Assembly (NCBI RefSeq): GCF_051233475.1
Contig: NZ_JBKFGH010000027.1
Coordinates: 1-64,000 of the forward strand
Direction of reading: 5' to 3'
Length of the DNA: 64,000 nt
Source: Bacillus_BU sp051233475
GTDB taxonomy: Bacteria; Bacillota; Bacilli; Bacillales; Cytobacillaceae
How positions within the stretch are numbered: the first letter of the stretch is position 1; every line of letters starts with the position of its first letter. The notes below the pieces were generated by a model, which worked only from the letters and a program-made list of their open reading frames with translations, did not search any database and had not been told where the DNA came from. Positions 1 through 8,542 of this stretch are shown in pieces. The position numbers were made by a program, and so were the translations under genes.

Positions 1-119
1 ATGTAGCTCTGATTTGGTTATTTGTTTTTCCATTAAACAGCCTAACCAAGTTAACCTACGAATTTACGATAAGGAGCCAGTTTTGTTCATGATAACTTAT
101 TCATATAAAAACCACTGAA

Positions 120-215
120 TAATGCCTATTTTTAATCAAAAAACGGATCTGATGTCCGCATAACTGCTCAAAACAACACTTTTTGTGAAAATAAGGGATC
201 TGATGTCCTCTCACC
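120..215. repeat. Dispersed intergenic repeat, copy A
   Basis: Two near-identical blocks with the core GGATCTGATGTCC lie at about 145-157 and 197-209. Between them is the string TAACTGCTCAAAA at 161-173. The same string follows a GGA...TCC block at 57287-57299, and a variant follows one near 62305, so this appears to be a short degenerate member of the repeat family also found at 57205-57430 and 62225-62445. The rest of 1-264 shows no gene that I can support; it lies downstream of the minus-strand gene ending at 265. Confidence 0.5.
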
Positions 216-264
216 GCAAAACTTCAATCAAAATGCAGGTCAATGCAATACTTTTTAAAAAAAT

Positions 265-1923
265 TTACGAAATCAAAACCCTCTGGTCCTTTATTTCATA
301 CTTTGGTAAATCCGCAACATTCATAGCACGAAAATTGCTATCTACATAAACAACATGCTTTGGTTTGAATTGCTTCGGTGAAGTTAGACCGGCAGACGCA
401 GATAATGCAAACAATTCTTCCCGTAAAGTCGTTACATAATTAGTGACACGATAGCGCTTTTCCTCTACCACTAACGCTTTTTGAAGCTTTGGATTGGTTG
501 TCGCGACTCCAACCGGGCAGTTGCCAGATGCACATACACCAGCACTTATACAGCCGGCCGATATCATTAATCCTCTGGCGATAACGACGACATCCGCTCC
601 CATCGCTAAGGCAATCGCGATTCTGTCAGGAGAAAACAATTTTCCGCTGGCAAATATTTTGATTTGATCACGGATATGGTAACCGGTTAACACTTCTTGG
701 GCAATCATCAATGCAGGCTTAATTGGTAAGCCTACAGAATCGGCCATTGCTTGATAAGTGGCTCCCGTTCCCCCTTCACCGCCATCAATGGCAATGTAAT
801 CAGGATATCGTTTGTGATAAGCCATATATTGGACGAACTCTTCAAACGTCTCCTGGCTGCCAATCACCATTTTTATTCCTACTGGCTTGCCCGTTACGTT
901 GCGAATTTTTTCGATAAAATCAAACATTGTATCAAAATCATAAAATTCATCAAAGCGGTTTGCTGAATTAATCGTTTTCCATGGCTCCACACCGCGGATT
1001 TCAGCAATCAATGGTGTTACTTTTGAACCCTCCAAATGGCCGCCGCGGATTTTTGCACCCTGTCCTAATTTTAATTCAAAGGCTCTAACTTGAGGAATTT
1101 CCGCTTTCTTTTGCAGTTCCTCCCAAGAGAAAGTTCCGTCTGGATTTCGAAAACCAAACTTTGCAGGGCCAATTTGGGCGATGAGGTCGACTCCGCTTTT
1201 TAAATGATAGGGAGAAATTCCGCCCTCCCCTGTATTCATAAACGATTTTGCATCGTTCAATCCAAATCCGAGTGCTTCAATCGCATTTTCTCCAAGTGCA
1301 CCATAAGACATTCCCGACATGCCGATTGGACTTTTCAGCACAAAAGGATATCTACATGTCTTCTCCCCAATGACAATCGCCTCATCATCTTTGTATAACC
1401 AAGGCTTCATCTCTGATTCTATAAATTTTTCATTTTTTGGAAAAAATAACTCTTGATATTCGGTCAGTTTATTGTGCTTATTGGTAGGTGCATCAATATA
1501 CACCTTTGTATGAATCGATTCTGCATTATCTGCTTCCAAATCGGTGAGCTGCTTGGCGAAAAATGCATTTCGAAGATAAAATTGATTCGGTTGATCGAAA
1601 TCCCGTTTGCTGCCAAAGGAAATAATGTTTTTCCCGTATTTCGCCAGTTTCACAATTTGTTGAAAATCAAGGCGGGAAAACGGTTTGCCTTCGTGATCCT
1701 CATCAAGTATGTACTGCTTAATTTCAGGGGCAATTTGCTCCATAAAATAACGAATCCTGCTGATAACAGGATAATTTCTTCTAATCGCATGTTGCTGCTG
1801 GTTAATGTCCATCCGGTGCGTTTTTCGATACAAAATAAAAAAATAGCCAATAATACCAATCACCAAAGCTAGTAGAACAGCTAAAACAATGATAACAATT
1901 GAGCTTAATATATTCATATTCAT
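265..1923 (-). CDS. Membrane-anchored FMN-binding glutamate-synthase-like protein (YerD type)
   Basis: This 552-residue protein has one N-terminal membrane helix (about residues 4-31) followed by a complete glutamate synthase central/FMN barrel. Visible features are the glycine-rich GGEGGTGATYQAM segment and the GCISAGVCASGNCPVG cysteine cluster, which matches the 3Fe-4S region of glutamate synthases. The glutaminase domain and the NADPH-binding subunit are both absent, as in B. subtilis YerD and other stand-alone members, so glutamate synthesis should not be assumed; the physiological reaction is unknown. I chose ATG at 1923 because AAGAGG lies just upstream. A longer reading begins ten codons earlier, and the second ATG at 1917 is also possible. 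It is monocistronic, with a repeat pair separating it from the crotonase gene. Confidence 0.85.
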   Translation of the reverse strand: MNMNILSSIVIIVLAVLLALVIGIIGYFFILYRKTHRMDINQQQHAIRRNYPVISRIRYFMEQIAPEIKQYILDEDHEGKPFSRLDFQQIVKLAKYGKNIISFGSKRDFDQPNQFYLRNAFFAKQLTDLEADNAESIHTKVYIDAPTNKHNKLTEYQELFFPKNEKFIESEMKPWLYKDDEAIVIGEKTCRYPFVLKSPIGMSGMSYGALGENAIEALGFGLNDAKSFMNTGEGGISPYHLKSGVDLIAQIGPAKFGFRNPDGTFSWEELQKKAEIPQVRAFELKLGQGAKIRGGHLEGSKVTPLIAEIRGVEPWKTINSANRFDEFYDFDTMFDFIEKIRNVTGKPVGIKMVIGSQETFEEFVQYMAYHKRYPDYIAIDGGEGGTGATYQAMADSVGLPIKPALMIAQEVLTGYHIRDQIKIFASGKLFSPDRIAIALAMGADVVVIARGLMISAGCISAGVCASGNCPVGVATTNPKLQKALVVEEKRYRVTNYVTTLREELFALSASAGLTSPKQFKPKHVVYVDSNFRAMNVADLPKYEIKDQRVLIS

Positions 1924-1979
1924 ATCGCCTCTTTTCACATTCAATTTTACCATATAATGTGATTTTTCTCAGTTTGTGA

Positions 1980-2087
1980 GCACGGGGACGGTTCTAGTGT
2001 TTCTGTCTGGAGAGGTAGGCAATTTTCAGTTTTCTTAGGGGCGCGTTTTAAAAATAAAATGGAGACAGTAGAACCGTCCCCATGTGT
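1980..2087. repeat. Inverted pair of ACCGTCCC repeats (REPIN-like)
   Basis: GGGGACGGTTCTAGTG at about 1984-1999 faces its inverted copy GAACCGTCCCCATGTG at 2071-2086. Inner matches (TGTCTG near 2003 and AGACAG near 2063) extend the dyad. Two short palindromic units in opposite orientation about 70 bases apart is the arrangement called a REPIN. The unit lies between two minus-strand genes and could form a long hairpin in their transcript. No REP-associated transposase is present in the window. Confidence 0.7.
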
Positions 2088-2091
2088 TTTT

Positions 2092-2877
2092 CTATAAAAC
2101 TGGTTTTTTTGTATCATTCCAGACTGGTGGTCTTTTTTCGAGGAAGGCTCGAATTCCCTCTTGGGCATCGGGATGTTTGGTGTTAAGAGCAATGACTTCG
2201 GTTGAATAATTGAGTGCTTGGAAATCTTCCATATTAATTTGCTGGTAAAATTGTCGCTTGCCTAGTTCAATAATATTTAAGCTTTGTTTTGTAACCTGTT
2301 TCGCTAATCTATCTGTTTCTTCATCTAATAGTTCCACAGGAACCACTTTATTCACCAAACCATGCTGCAATGCTTCCTCTGCAGACATAAAGTTTCCGGT
2401 GAATAATAGTTCTACCGCCTTTTTACGCCCGATATTTCTGCTTAAAAATACAGCAGGTGTACTGCAAAATAACCCGCTATTAATACCAGGAGTGGCAAAT
2501 TTCGCTTCATTACTGGCAATCGCCATATCACTGGCAGCTACTAGTTGACATCCAGCTGCAACAGCCGCTTTTCGAACCTTTGAAATCACAAGCTGAGGAA
2601 TGTCTCTCATCGTCCGCATGACAAGCTGGCACGTTTGAAATAACTTTAATACTTCATTTTCCGTTTTCGCTTCAATCTCTCTTAGACTATGCCCTGCACA
2701 AAATACTTTTTCCGAACCTTCAATGACAACTACTTTGACTTCCCTTTTCGCACCTATTTCTTTCAACAGCTCGTCCATTTCCTGAAGCAGTTGCATTGAT
2801 AAAGTGTTAAATTCAGCCGGATTTTCTAAAGTGATAAAAGCAATATCCTCAGTCTGCCTAAATGATAAAAATTCCAT
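2092..2877 (-). CDS. Enoyl-CoA hydratase/isomerase family protein (ECHDC3-like crotonase)
   Basis: This 261-residue single-domain crotonase carries the CoA/oxyanion segments VFCAGHSLREIE and AAVAAGCQLVAASDMAIAS, followed by the FATPGINSGLFCSTPAVFLS loop region. That loop has the SGLFCSTPA sequence of ECHDC3-type crotonases, not the paired glutamates of true enoyl-CoA hydratases. The usual His-Gly before the second oxyanion helix is replaced by Arg-Lys. Family membership is secure, but hydratase activity is doubtful. ATG 2877 is preceded by AGGAG at seven bases. No fatty-acid oxidation neighbours are adjacent. Confidence 0.85.
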   Translation of the reverse strand: MEFLSFRQTEDIAFITLENPAEFNTLSMQLLQEMDELLKEIGAKREVKVVVIEGSEKVFCAGHSLREIEAKTENEVLKLFQTCQLVMRTMRDIPQLVISKVRKAAVAAGCQLVAASDMAIASNEAKFATPGINSGLFCSTPAVFLSRNIGRKKAVELLFTGNFMSAEEALQHGLVNKVVPVELLDEETDRLAKQVTKQSLNIIELGKRQFYQQINMEDFQALNYSTEVIALNTKHPDAQEGIRAFLEKRPPVWNDTKKPVL

Positions 2878-2968
2878 TTCCCCACTCCTCACCATTTTTA
2901 ATTGCACTAATTATAGTTTGAATGTTCAGTCAATTGTCGTCAACCAGAAAAAAAAACTATTTTTTGAT

Positions 2969-2989
2969 ACATGGGGACGGTTCTAGTGA
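2969..2989. repeat. ACCGTCCC-type palindromic repeat, single copy
   Basis: ACATGGGGACGGTTCTAGTG is nearly identical to the unit at 1981. It lies in the divergent intergenic region between the crotonase gene and the FAD protein gene. Confidence 0.65.
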
Positions 2990-3129
2990 ATCTCAAATTT
3001 TTATGTTTTTATCAAAATCCTATGTAAATCTTTAATTTTTTAAAAATTTTGTCAAAAATGCTCGATTTCTGAAAACGTTGCTATATACTTTAATTTGAGA
3101 GAAGTAAATTGTATGGGAGTGTTTATTTA

Positions 3130-3696
3130 ATGAAATACGATGTAGCCATTATTGGTGGAGGAATCGGCGGTTTGTCGGCAGCTCTTTTTACTGGTCATGC
3201 AGGATTAAAAACGGTTGTCTTTGACAATGGTTCCTCACAGATTAAACAAGTATCTTGTCTAAATAATAATTTAGGGACACCAGGAATTTCTGGTGAAAAG
3301 TTACTTGAACAATATCGTGATCAACTAAAAGATTATGCTGAGCTTAAGAGTATAGAAGTAGAATTGCTTCAAAAAGAGGGCTCGGACTTTATTATTCAAG
3401 CCAATGGTGAAACATATGAAGCGAAATGGGTAGTGGTCGCAACCAATTTACAAACTAAACTATTAGAATCGTTAGGATTTCAAATCGGAGTCAATGAAAA
3501 TATCAAAAGCGGAAAGATTAAAAAGGTAATTGGCGTAAACTATGAAGGTGTCACGCCAATTACAAATCTGTATATTGCCGGATTATTAGCCGGTGTACCT
3601 AGCCAAGTAATGATTGTTGCCGGACAAGGTGCAGCAGTGGGTGTTCGGATTGCCCAGGAAGCAACTGAGACTAAATATATGTGGCATGATCAATGA
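3130..3696 (+). CDS. Short FAD-binding oxidoreductase (thioredoxin-reductase-like, no NADPH domain)
   Basis: This protein of about 188 residues begins directly with a dinucleotide-binding fold (DVAIIGGGIGGLSAA, GxGxxG). It ends with the second FAD-contact region of the thioredoxin reductase family (TNLYIAGLLAG...GQGAAVGVRIAQ). The central NADPH-binding domain and the CxxC redox centre of true thioredoxin reductases are missing, which accounts for the short length. It is probably a flavoprotein oxidoreductase of unknown partner. ATG 3130 gives the usual family N terminus; an in-frame ATG at 3109 is an alternative, and neither has a perfectly spaced ribosome binding site. Confidence 0.75.
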   Translation: MKYDVAIIGGGIGGLSAALFTGHAGLKTVVFDNGSSQIKQVSCLNNNLGTPGISGEKLLEQYRDQLKDYAELKSIEVELLQKEGSDFIIQANGETYEAKWVVVATNLQTKLLESLGFQIGVNENIKSGKIKKVIGVNYEGVTPITNLYIAGLLAGVPSQVMIVAGQGAAVGVRIAQEATETKYMWHDQ

Positions 3697-3707
3697 TTTC
3701 AACTAAA

Positions 3708-3764
3708 AGAGCGGCTCAATGGGGTGATTGTTCTTCTCCCTTAAACTTGAGCCGATCTTTTATA
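3708..3764 (+). terminator. Rho-independent terminator after the FAD protein
   Basis: AGAGCGGCTCAA (3708-3719) pairs with TTGAGCCGATCT (3747-3758) with one mismatch, followed by TTTTATATT. It lies 12 bases after the stop codon. Confidence 0.65.
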
Positions 3765-3797
3765 TTGGATTTGGGATTTAATGTGAAGTAAATGGAG

Positions 3798-3868
3798 TCA
3801 GCAGAACCGTCCCCTTGCGTTCCCTTGCGTTCATTCGAAAAAATGATACGGGAGAACCGTCCCTATGT
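3798..3868. repeat. Two direct ACCGTCCC-type repeats
   Basis: CAGAACCGTCCCCTTGCG near 3802 and GAGAACCGTCCCTATGT near 3852 are in the same orientation. The second copy runs into the 3' end of the sfsA gene, whose TAG stop (3865-3863) lies inside the repeat. Confidence 0.65.
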
Positions 3869-4546
3869 AACCGGAATAGGCACGCCGAGAATTAATTCAT
3901 TCTCTTTCACAATACAATCATATACCAGGATCTCCACACCTTGTTGTGATGCTTGTGATAAGGCATCGGCGAAAGCGCCGTCCATTTCTCTGTTAGGGGC
4001 AAAACCGGTGCAGCCTTTCATTTGTACGACAAACAAAATCACACCTCTGTACCCTTCTTGGGCTGCTTTAGCTAACTCTAAAACGTGTTTCGTCCCTCTC
4101 GAAGTTGGTGCATCCGGAAACAATGCCATTCCATTGTTCTCAAGGGTTACTCCTTTTACTTCGATAAACCCTTTTTGATGGTCTTTTTCAAAATAAAGAT
4201 CGAACCTCGAGTCACCATACGTCACTTCTCTCCTTACCGTGTCCACCAAACCAAACTCGGCTATTTTTCCCGACTTGAGCGCCTCAAAAGCAACAGTATT
4301 CGTAGCTTGCGAATCAATATTTACCCAACGGCCATTTTTAAGCGCTGCAACCAACGAGTATTTCGTCTTCCGGTTCGGATTATCACTAAATTCCAACAGA
4401 ACTTCCGCATCCGGTTGAAGCAACTCTTTTAGGCGGCCGGTATTTTTGATGTGTACCTTTTCTGTTGTGCCGTTTATCAGGACCTCTGCAATAAACCTGT
4501 TTATCTTTTTTACCAATCGGCCATGTACGACTTTCCCATACTTCAT
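3863..4546 (-). CDS. sfsA: SfsA family protein (sugar fermentation stimulation protein homologue)
   Basis: This 227-residue protein is of normal length for the family. It has the N-terminal OB-like segment (GRLVKKINRFIAEVLINGT, then HIKNTGRLKELL) and the conserved C-terminal nuclease-like core: EVKGVTLENNGMALFPDAPT, SRGTKHVLELAKA, and CTGFAPNREMDGAFADAL. SfsA proteins bind DNA and have a PD-(D/E)XK-like core; their role in sugar metabolism regulation is known mainly from E. coli. ATG 4546 has AGGGTG upstream; an ATG five codons earlier has none. The C terminus is overlapped by a palindromic repeat. Confidence 0.9.
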   Translation of the reverse strand: MKYGKVVHGRLVKKINRFIAEVLINGTTEKVHIKNTGRLKELLQPDAEVLLEFSDNPNRKTKYSLVAALKNGRWVNIDSQATNTVAFEALKSGKIAEFGLVDTVRREVTYGDSRFDLYFEKDHQKGFIEVKGVTLENNGMALFPDAPTSRGTKHVLELAKAAQEGYRGVILFVVQMKGCTGFAPNREMDGAFADALSQASQQGVEILVYDCIVKENELILGVPIPVT

Positions 4547-4604
4547 GAGTTCACCCTTCATTTTATCTAATCATTTTGGCTTTCAATTGCCCAATAGATT
4601 AATT

Positions 4605-5273
4605 TTATACATACCCTTTTGATACAGACTTTCTTTCGAACGACTTTTCTTTATACTTCTGGAAAAACCAAATAACACTACAGAGCCAAAATCCACTAGC
4701 AAAATATCCAGCGATTATATCGCTTGGATAATGAACACCTAAATAAATCCGACTAATACCAATCATAAGGATGAATACGCTGCTCATTACAATCAGAACA
4801 GTTCGCCCCAATCGATTGGGGATGTGACGCCACAATAAGAATGCTATTATTCCATAAACAGCTAACGCATTCATCGCGTGACCGCTTGGAAAACTGTATC
4901 CACCAATTTCAACGAGACGATGTAAATCTGGACGCGCCCGTTCAAAAAAGTTTTTTAAAATCCTGTTCAGAATAGGTGTCCCTATAATCACAACCGTGAA
5001 TAAAACAAGTTCTGAGCGACTTTTCAGCACCTTATATAAAAAGAATAGAACAAATATGCCAATTACCATAATGGAGTCTGTATTTCCAATAAAAGTGAAA
5101 AATTTCATAATAGCGGTTAGGGTCAAAGTCTCAAAACCCTGAACGAAAGCTATCACGGTTTTATCAAAAATCAAAATATGATGTGTGTTTATTGCTAAAG
5201 CCATTATACTGAAGCCAATAAGTGAACCTACACTTAGTAGAAAAGCCCATAGCAGCTGTATCTTTAAATTCAT
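4605..5273 (-). CDS. PAP2-family membrane phosphatase
   Basis: This 222-residue integral membrane protein has about six hydrophobic segments and all three signatures of the PAP2/undecaprenyl-diphosphatase superfamily: KNFFERARPDLHRL, SFPSGHAMNAL and SRIYLGVHYPSDI. The conserved Arg, Ser, His and the final His-Asp are present, so it should be catalytically competent. The substrate is an isoprenoid or lipid (pyro)phosphate, possibly undecaprenyl pyrophosphate (BcrC/YodM-like). ATG 5273 follows a GAGGTAAGG stretch. It is divergent from the next gene. Confidence 0.88.
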   Translation of the reverse strand: MNLKIQLLWAFLLSVGSLIGFSIMALAINTHHILIFDKTVIAFVQGFETLTLTAIMKFFTFIGNTDSIMVIGIFVLFFLYKVLKSRSELVLFTVVIIGTPILNRILKNFFERARPDLHRLVEIGGYSFPSGHAMNALAVYGIIAFLLWRHIPNRLGRTVLIVMSSVFILMIGISRIYLGVHYPSDIIAGYFASGFWLCSVIWFFQKYKEKSFERKSVSKGYV

Positions 5274-5471
5274 AGAAAGCCTTACCTCGCATTTTTCATA
5301 CTTCACTTCAAACATACTCGTCCTTTATTATACCTGATAAGAACTTTAGGAATGTATTGCTTTGTTTTTTCCGTAAAAAAAACAATAATCCCAATCCCGT
5401 GATATTGCCGATAAGCTCTAATCATATATATGATAGGGTTAGTAAAAAACTCTGAAATGAGGTGTTCATCA

Positions 5472-6152
5472 ATGTTGCAGTTAAAAGTAGGGTTAGTTGG
5501 CATCGGAAAATTAGGTACTGCGATGATGAAGCATTGGATTAAAACCAATATTAAAATAGGCATCTATCATCCTAATGTGGAAAAAGCGCAATGTTTTGCG
5601 GAGAAATTCCCAAATAGTTATTGCCTGACAGAAAGTGCACTAAGGCAATTGGATGTTTTGATTTTAGCTTTACCGGCCGTAAGTGTTATTCCTTTTGTCT
5701 CGTCTATTTATGAACCAAATTCGCCTTCCCATCCCCTGTTGATTAATATGGCAACCGCTCTTGATACAAAAAAGATTAAAGGAAAGTTTCCAGCGCTAAC
5801 TGTTTTCGGGGTGAAATATATGGGCCACTCGAAAGACTTAATGGAACAGGGCAATGGCTTGTTTATAACTGAGGCTCCTTTACCAAAAGATATTGAGGAA
5901 CTTTATCGGGAACTTGGAGAGATAAAAATTGATACTGAACAGGCATTATCTGAAGTGAACAAATTAGCAACCTATCTTGCTATTAAAGCTGCGATTGATA
6001 TCGAGAGGGAATTTGCAAAAAGAGGATTCCCGCCTGAATATGTGAAAAGAGCTCTTACCTCTTTAGCACCCGAAGTGATACGAGGGTATTGTGAAGGGAA
6101 TCTAGGACACTTTGCTCAGGAAATCGTTAAAGAAATTAAAGGGGAAGATTAA
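5472..6152 (+). CDS. NAD(P)-binding, pyrroline-5-carboxylate reductase-like protein
   Basis: The 226 residues start with a Rossmann fold (VGLVGIGKLGTAMMKHWI) followed by the F420-oxidoreductase/P5C-reductase N domain (VLILALPAVSVIPFVSSI, LINMATALDT). A C-terminal helical region (STYLAIKAAIDIEREFAKRG-like part, residues about 160-226) resembles only loosely the P5CR dimerisation domain. The family call is safe, but proline synthesis is not implied because the active-site helix of ProC is not recognisable. GAGGTG lies seven bases before ATG 5472. It appears to stand alone. Confidence 0.65.
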   Translation: MLQLKVGLVGIGKLGTAMMKHWIKTNIKIGIYHPNVEKAQCFAEKFPNSYCLTESALRQLDVLILALPAVSVIPFVSSIYEPNSPSHPLLINMATALDTKKIKGKFPALTVFGVKYMGHSKDLMEQGNGLFITEAPLPKDIEELYRELGEIKIDTEQALSEVNKLATYLAIKAAIDIEREFAKRGFPPEYVKRALTSLAPEVIRGYCEGNLGHFAQEIVKEIKGED

Positions 6153-6407
6153 GATACGACGTTTCCTTTCTTCCTTCATTTTCCTTTAATACCATTTTCT
6201 ACATTTCACCACAAATACATTAGTCTTAAGTTATTACTGACAAATCGCCGTTTTTTATCCCAATTTTTGAAATTAACGGATATTTAAAAAACTGTTGGTC
6301 TTTTGTTTCAAAAACCGTTTTTCTTTTAATGCCTTTTCTTTGTTATCTTCCGGATTAAAAGAGAATATTCCCCAGAGAAACTCTTCCCATTCCGGGCACA
6401 CAAGCTA

Positions 6408-6440
6408 GAAAAGGCGGCTTAAACAGCCACCTTTTCACTA
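6408..6440 (-). terminator. Terminator of the small lipoprotein gene
   Basis: Read on the minus strand, AAAAGGTGGCT and AGCCGCCTTTT form an 11-base stem with one T-G wobble around a five-base loop, ending in TTTTC. It follows the stop codon at 6447 directly. Confidence 0.75.
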
Positions 6441-6446
6441 TAATTA

Positions 6447-6641
6447 TTATTGAGCCGGTTCTTCTTCATTTCCTTCTTCAGTGCTGTCATCTTCAGTGGT
6501 GTTATCATCTGTTTCTGCATCTTGATTTTCTTCAGTGTTAGGTTCTTCGTTTTCTTCATCATTATTGGTACATCCAGTTGCAAGTCCTACTAACATCATA
6601 GCTGTCATTAATGCCAGTATCCATTTTTTCAATCCACTCAT
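6447..6641 (-). CDS. Small acidic lipoprotein
   Basis: The 64 residues comprise a basic N terminus (MSGLKKW), a hydrophobic signal (ILALMTAMMLVGLATG) and a lipobox cysteine (LATGC). The tail is almost pure Asp/Glu/Asn/Thr. It is predicted to be lipidated and displayed outside the membrane; the tail is low-complexity and carries no recognisable domain. ATG 6641 lies nine bases after a perfect AAGGAGG. The gene is bounded by its own terminator. Function is unknown. Confidence 0.75.
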   Translation of the reverse strand: MSGLKKWILALMTAMMLVGLATGCTNNDEENEEPNTEENQDAETDDNTTEDDSTEEGNEEEPAQ

Positions 6642-6860
6642 TTCCAAATGCCTCCTTGAATGACGATTTTTGAATTACAGTCTTATCATACAAAAAAATT
6701 TTGAAAATAAGAGTGGATTGTCTGTTTTTTTACAATAGTTTGCAAATTATTAATCTTCTGAAGAAATAATTTACGCAGCTTTAAATTTTTTCAAAACCTT
6801 AGTCCCATTTCATTTTCTCTTATCCTTCACAAGTCCTATTGATTCAGACGTCCCTTGTTT

Positions 6861-7655
6861 CTAACTATTTAATTGTTTCACTTTCACAGGCTTTTTTTCT
6901 TTGCTTTCTTTTATTATTTCAGCGATAATACTTATCGCAATTTCCTGTGAAGTTTCTGAGCCAACTTCTAAGCCGATTGGGGAATGGACTTGATCCAGCT
7001 GTTCCTGGCTTACACCCTCGCCTTTTAATTTTTCAAATATGTTTATGACCTTGCGTTTACTGGCGACCATCCCGACATAGGCAACAGGAAATTGCAGGGC
7101 CGTTTTTAAGGCAATTTCATCGCTATCTTTTGTAAAAATAGTAACATAGGATTTTCCATTTAGGTTTGCTGCCATCAGCGCCTTTCCAATATTCTCGTTC
7201 ACAAAAAGGTTTGTGGCATTCGGAAAGCGTTCCTTCGTGCAATAATCAACACGATCATCGACAACGCAATATGGATATTCAAGGAAATCGGCAAGCTTGG
7301 CCATTGCATAGCCTAGATGACCAGCTCCAACGAGAACGAGTTCTGGCCTGGGAGTATAGACTTCAATAAAGACCCGCAACGTGCCGCCGCAATTCATGTG
7401 AATTCCATCTTTAGCATGTTTATTCAATTTATATTCAACCGTTTTTGATTGGCCCTTTTGAATCGCCTTTACACTTTCTTCGATGATATAGTGTTCAGCC
7501 AAACCCCCGCCGACGGTTCCTTCAATCGAACCGTCACGGTATACAATCATTTTGCCAACATGCCTGGGAGTCGAACCCTTTGATTCTATAATCATTGCTA
7601 ACGCAAAGGTTTCGTTTTGCCGTTCCAACAGGGCCACTTTTTCCATCAAAAGCAT
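6861..7655 (-). CDS. XdhC-family molybdenum hydroxylase maturation factor (PucA-like)
   Basis: This 264-residue protein has the XdhC/CoxI N-terminal domain (ALAMIIESKGSTPRHVGKMI, GTVGGGLAE, MNCGGT) and a C-terminal Rossmann XdhC domain (LVLVGAGHLGYAMAKLA, VAYVGMVASKRK). XdhC proteins bind the molybdenum cofactor, promote its sulphuration and insert it into xanthine-dehydrogenase-type enzymes. It is the last gene of a four-gene operon, 17 bases after the FAD subunit gene. GGGGGG lies eight bases before ATG 7655. The B. subtilis counterpart is PucA. Confidence 0.88.
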   Translation of the reverse strand: MLLMEKVALLERQNETFALAMIIESKGSTPRHVGKMIVYRDGSIEGTVGGGLAEHYIIEESVKAIQKGQSKTVEYKLNKHAKDGIHMNCGGTLRVFIEVYTPRPELVLVGAGHLGYAMAKLADFLEYPYCVVDDRVDYCTKERFPNATNLFVNENIGKALMAANLNGKSYVTIFTKDSDEIALKTALQFPVAYVGMVASKRKVINIFEKLKGEGVSQEQLDQVHSPIGLEVGSETSQEIAISIIAEIIKESKEKKPVKVKQLNS

Positions 7656-7672
7656 TAATATTTCCCCCCTTT

Positions 7673-8542
7673 TTAATTCAGTTGATACCGCTTCAAGCTA
7701 AGGAAATAACGTAATAGATTTAAGGCGACGGTTCTTCTATATACCGCTGTGGACCGCTGGTCGTCGATCGGTTTAATGATTTTATCAAAGTCCGACACAA
7801 TCATAGCAATATCCGCATCAGCTAATGGGATCGTTTTTCCAATCAACTTCTTCTCAATATCAATAGAACGCACCATCGTTGGTCCAACTGCTCCGAAAGC
7901 AAAGCGTATGTCCTCGATGCGATCGTTGCTGATCTGGATCAAACCTGCAAACGATACTTTGGCAATGGCATCTGCGTTTCGGTTGCCTACTTTTTCAAAA
8001 ACAACACGAGAACCTTCTTCTAATACGGACGGCAAAATAATTTCAACTAAAATTTCGTTTGGCATCCGTTGAACCCGCCGTGGACCTTGGATAAAATCAC
8101 TTATCGCAACCACTCGATCACCATCAACTGAGCGTAACAGAAGCTTTGTATTGTATACATATAATAAAGGCAGGGTATCTCCGGCCGGGGAGGCGTTGCA
8201 AATATTACCGCCTAATGTCCCTCTGTTTCTGGTCGCCGGTGCGGCAATCGTTTTGATCGCTCGCTTTAATGGCTCAGGTATCAACGGATTTTCAAGTAGT
8301 TCACTATAGGTGCAACAGGACCCAATATGGAGATCCTTGTTTTTTTGAACCACCTGCTTAAGTTCAGATAGATGATCTATAAAAACAATCGGTTTGATGA
8401 TTTTTGGAGGTACTCCCCGTCGACTTTTATGAAGGACCATGACATCCGTACCACCAGCCATAATTAAACAGTCTTCTTGATTTAACTGGCTCAAGGTTTG
8501 TTCTAAACGATCGAAACGGTATGCGGTTATTTTCTCTACCAT
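7673..8542 (-). CDS. Xanthine dehydrogenase-type FAD-binding subunit
   Basis: The 289 residues show the molybdopterin dehydrogenase FAD domain: IMAGGTDVMVLH near residue 30 contacts FAD pyrophosphate, IAAPATRNRGTLGGNICNAS is the second FAD motif, and GDTLPLL follows. It transfers electrons from the 2Fe-2S clusters to NAD(P) or another acceptor. Its start overlaps the 3' end of the 2Fe-2S gene by seven bases, implying translational coupling. The equivalent in B. subtilis is PucC. Confidence 0.9.
   Translation of the reverse strand: MVEKITAYRFDRLEQTLSQLNQEDCLIMAGGTDVMVLHKSRRGVPPKIIKPIVFIDHLSELKQVVQKNKDLHIGSCCTYSELLENPLIPEPLKRAIKTIAAPATRNRGTLGGNICNASPAGDTLPLLYVYNTKLLLRSVDGDRVVAISDFIQGPRRVQRMPNEILVEIILPSVLEEGSRVVFEKVGNRNADAIAKVSFAGLIQISNDRIEDIRFAFGAVGPTMVRSIDIEKKLIGKTIPLADADIAMIVSDFDKIIKPIDDQRSTAVYRRTVALNLLRYFLSLKRYQLN

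Noticed and set aside
1453..1872. 139-codon plus-strand frame opposite the glutamate-synthase-like gene
   Set aside because: Antisense of a clearly conserved enzyme; no start signal or recognisable protein.
6280..6409. A 41-codon minus-strand frame (GTG start, containing PEWEEFLWGIFSFNPEDNKE)
   Set aside because: It looks protein-like but has no ribosome binding site and starts inside the terminator of the lipoprotein gene; at most a gene remnant.
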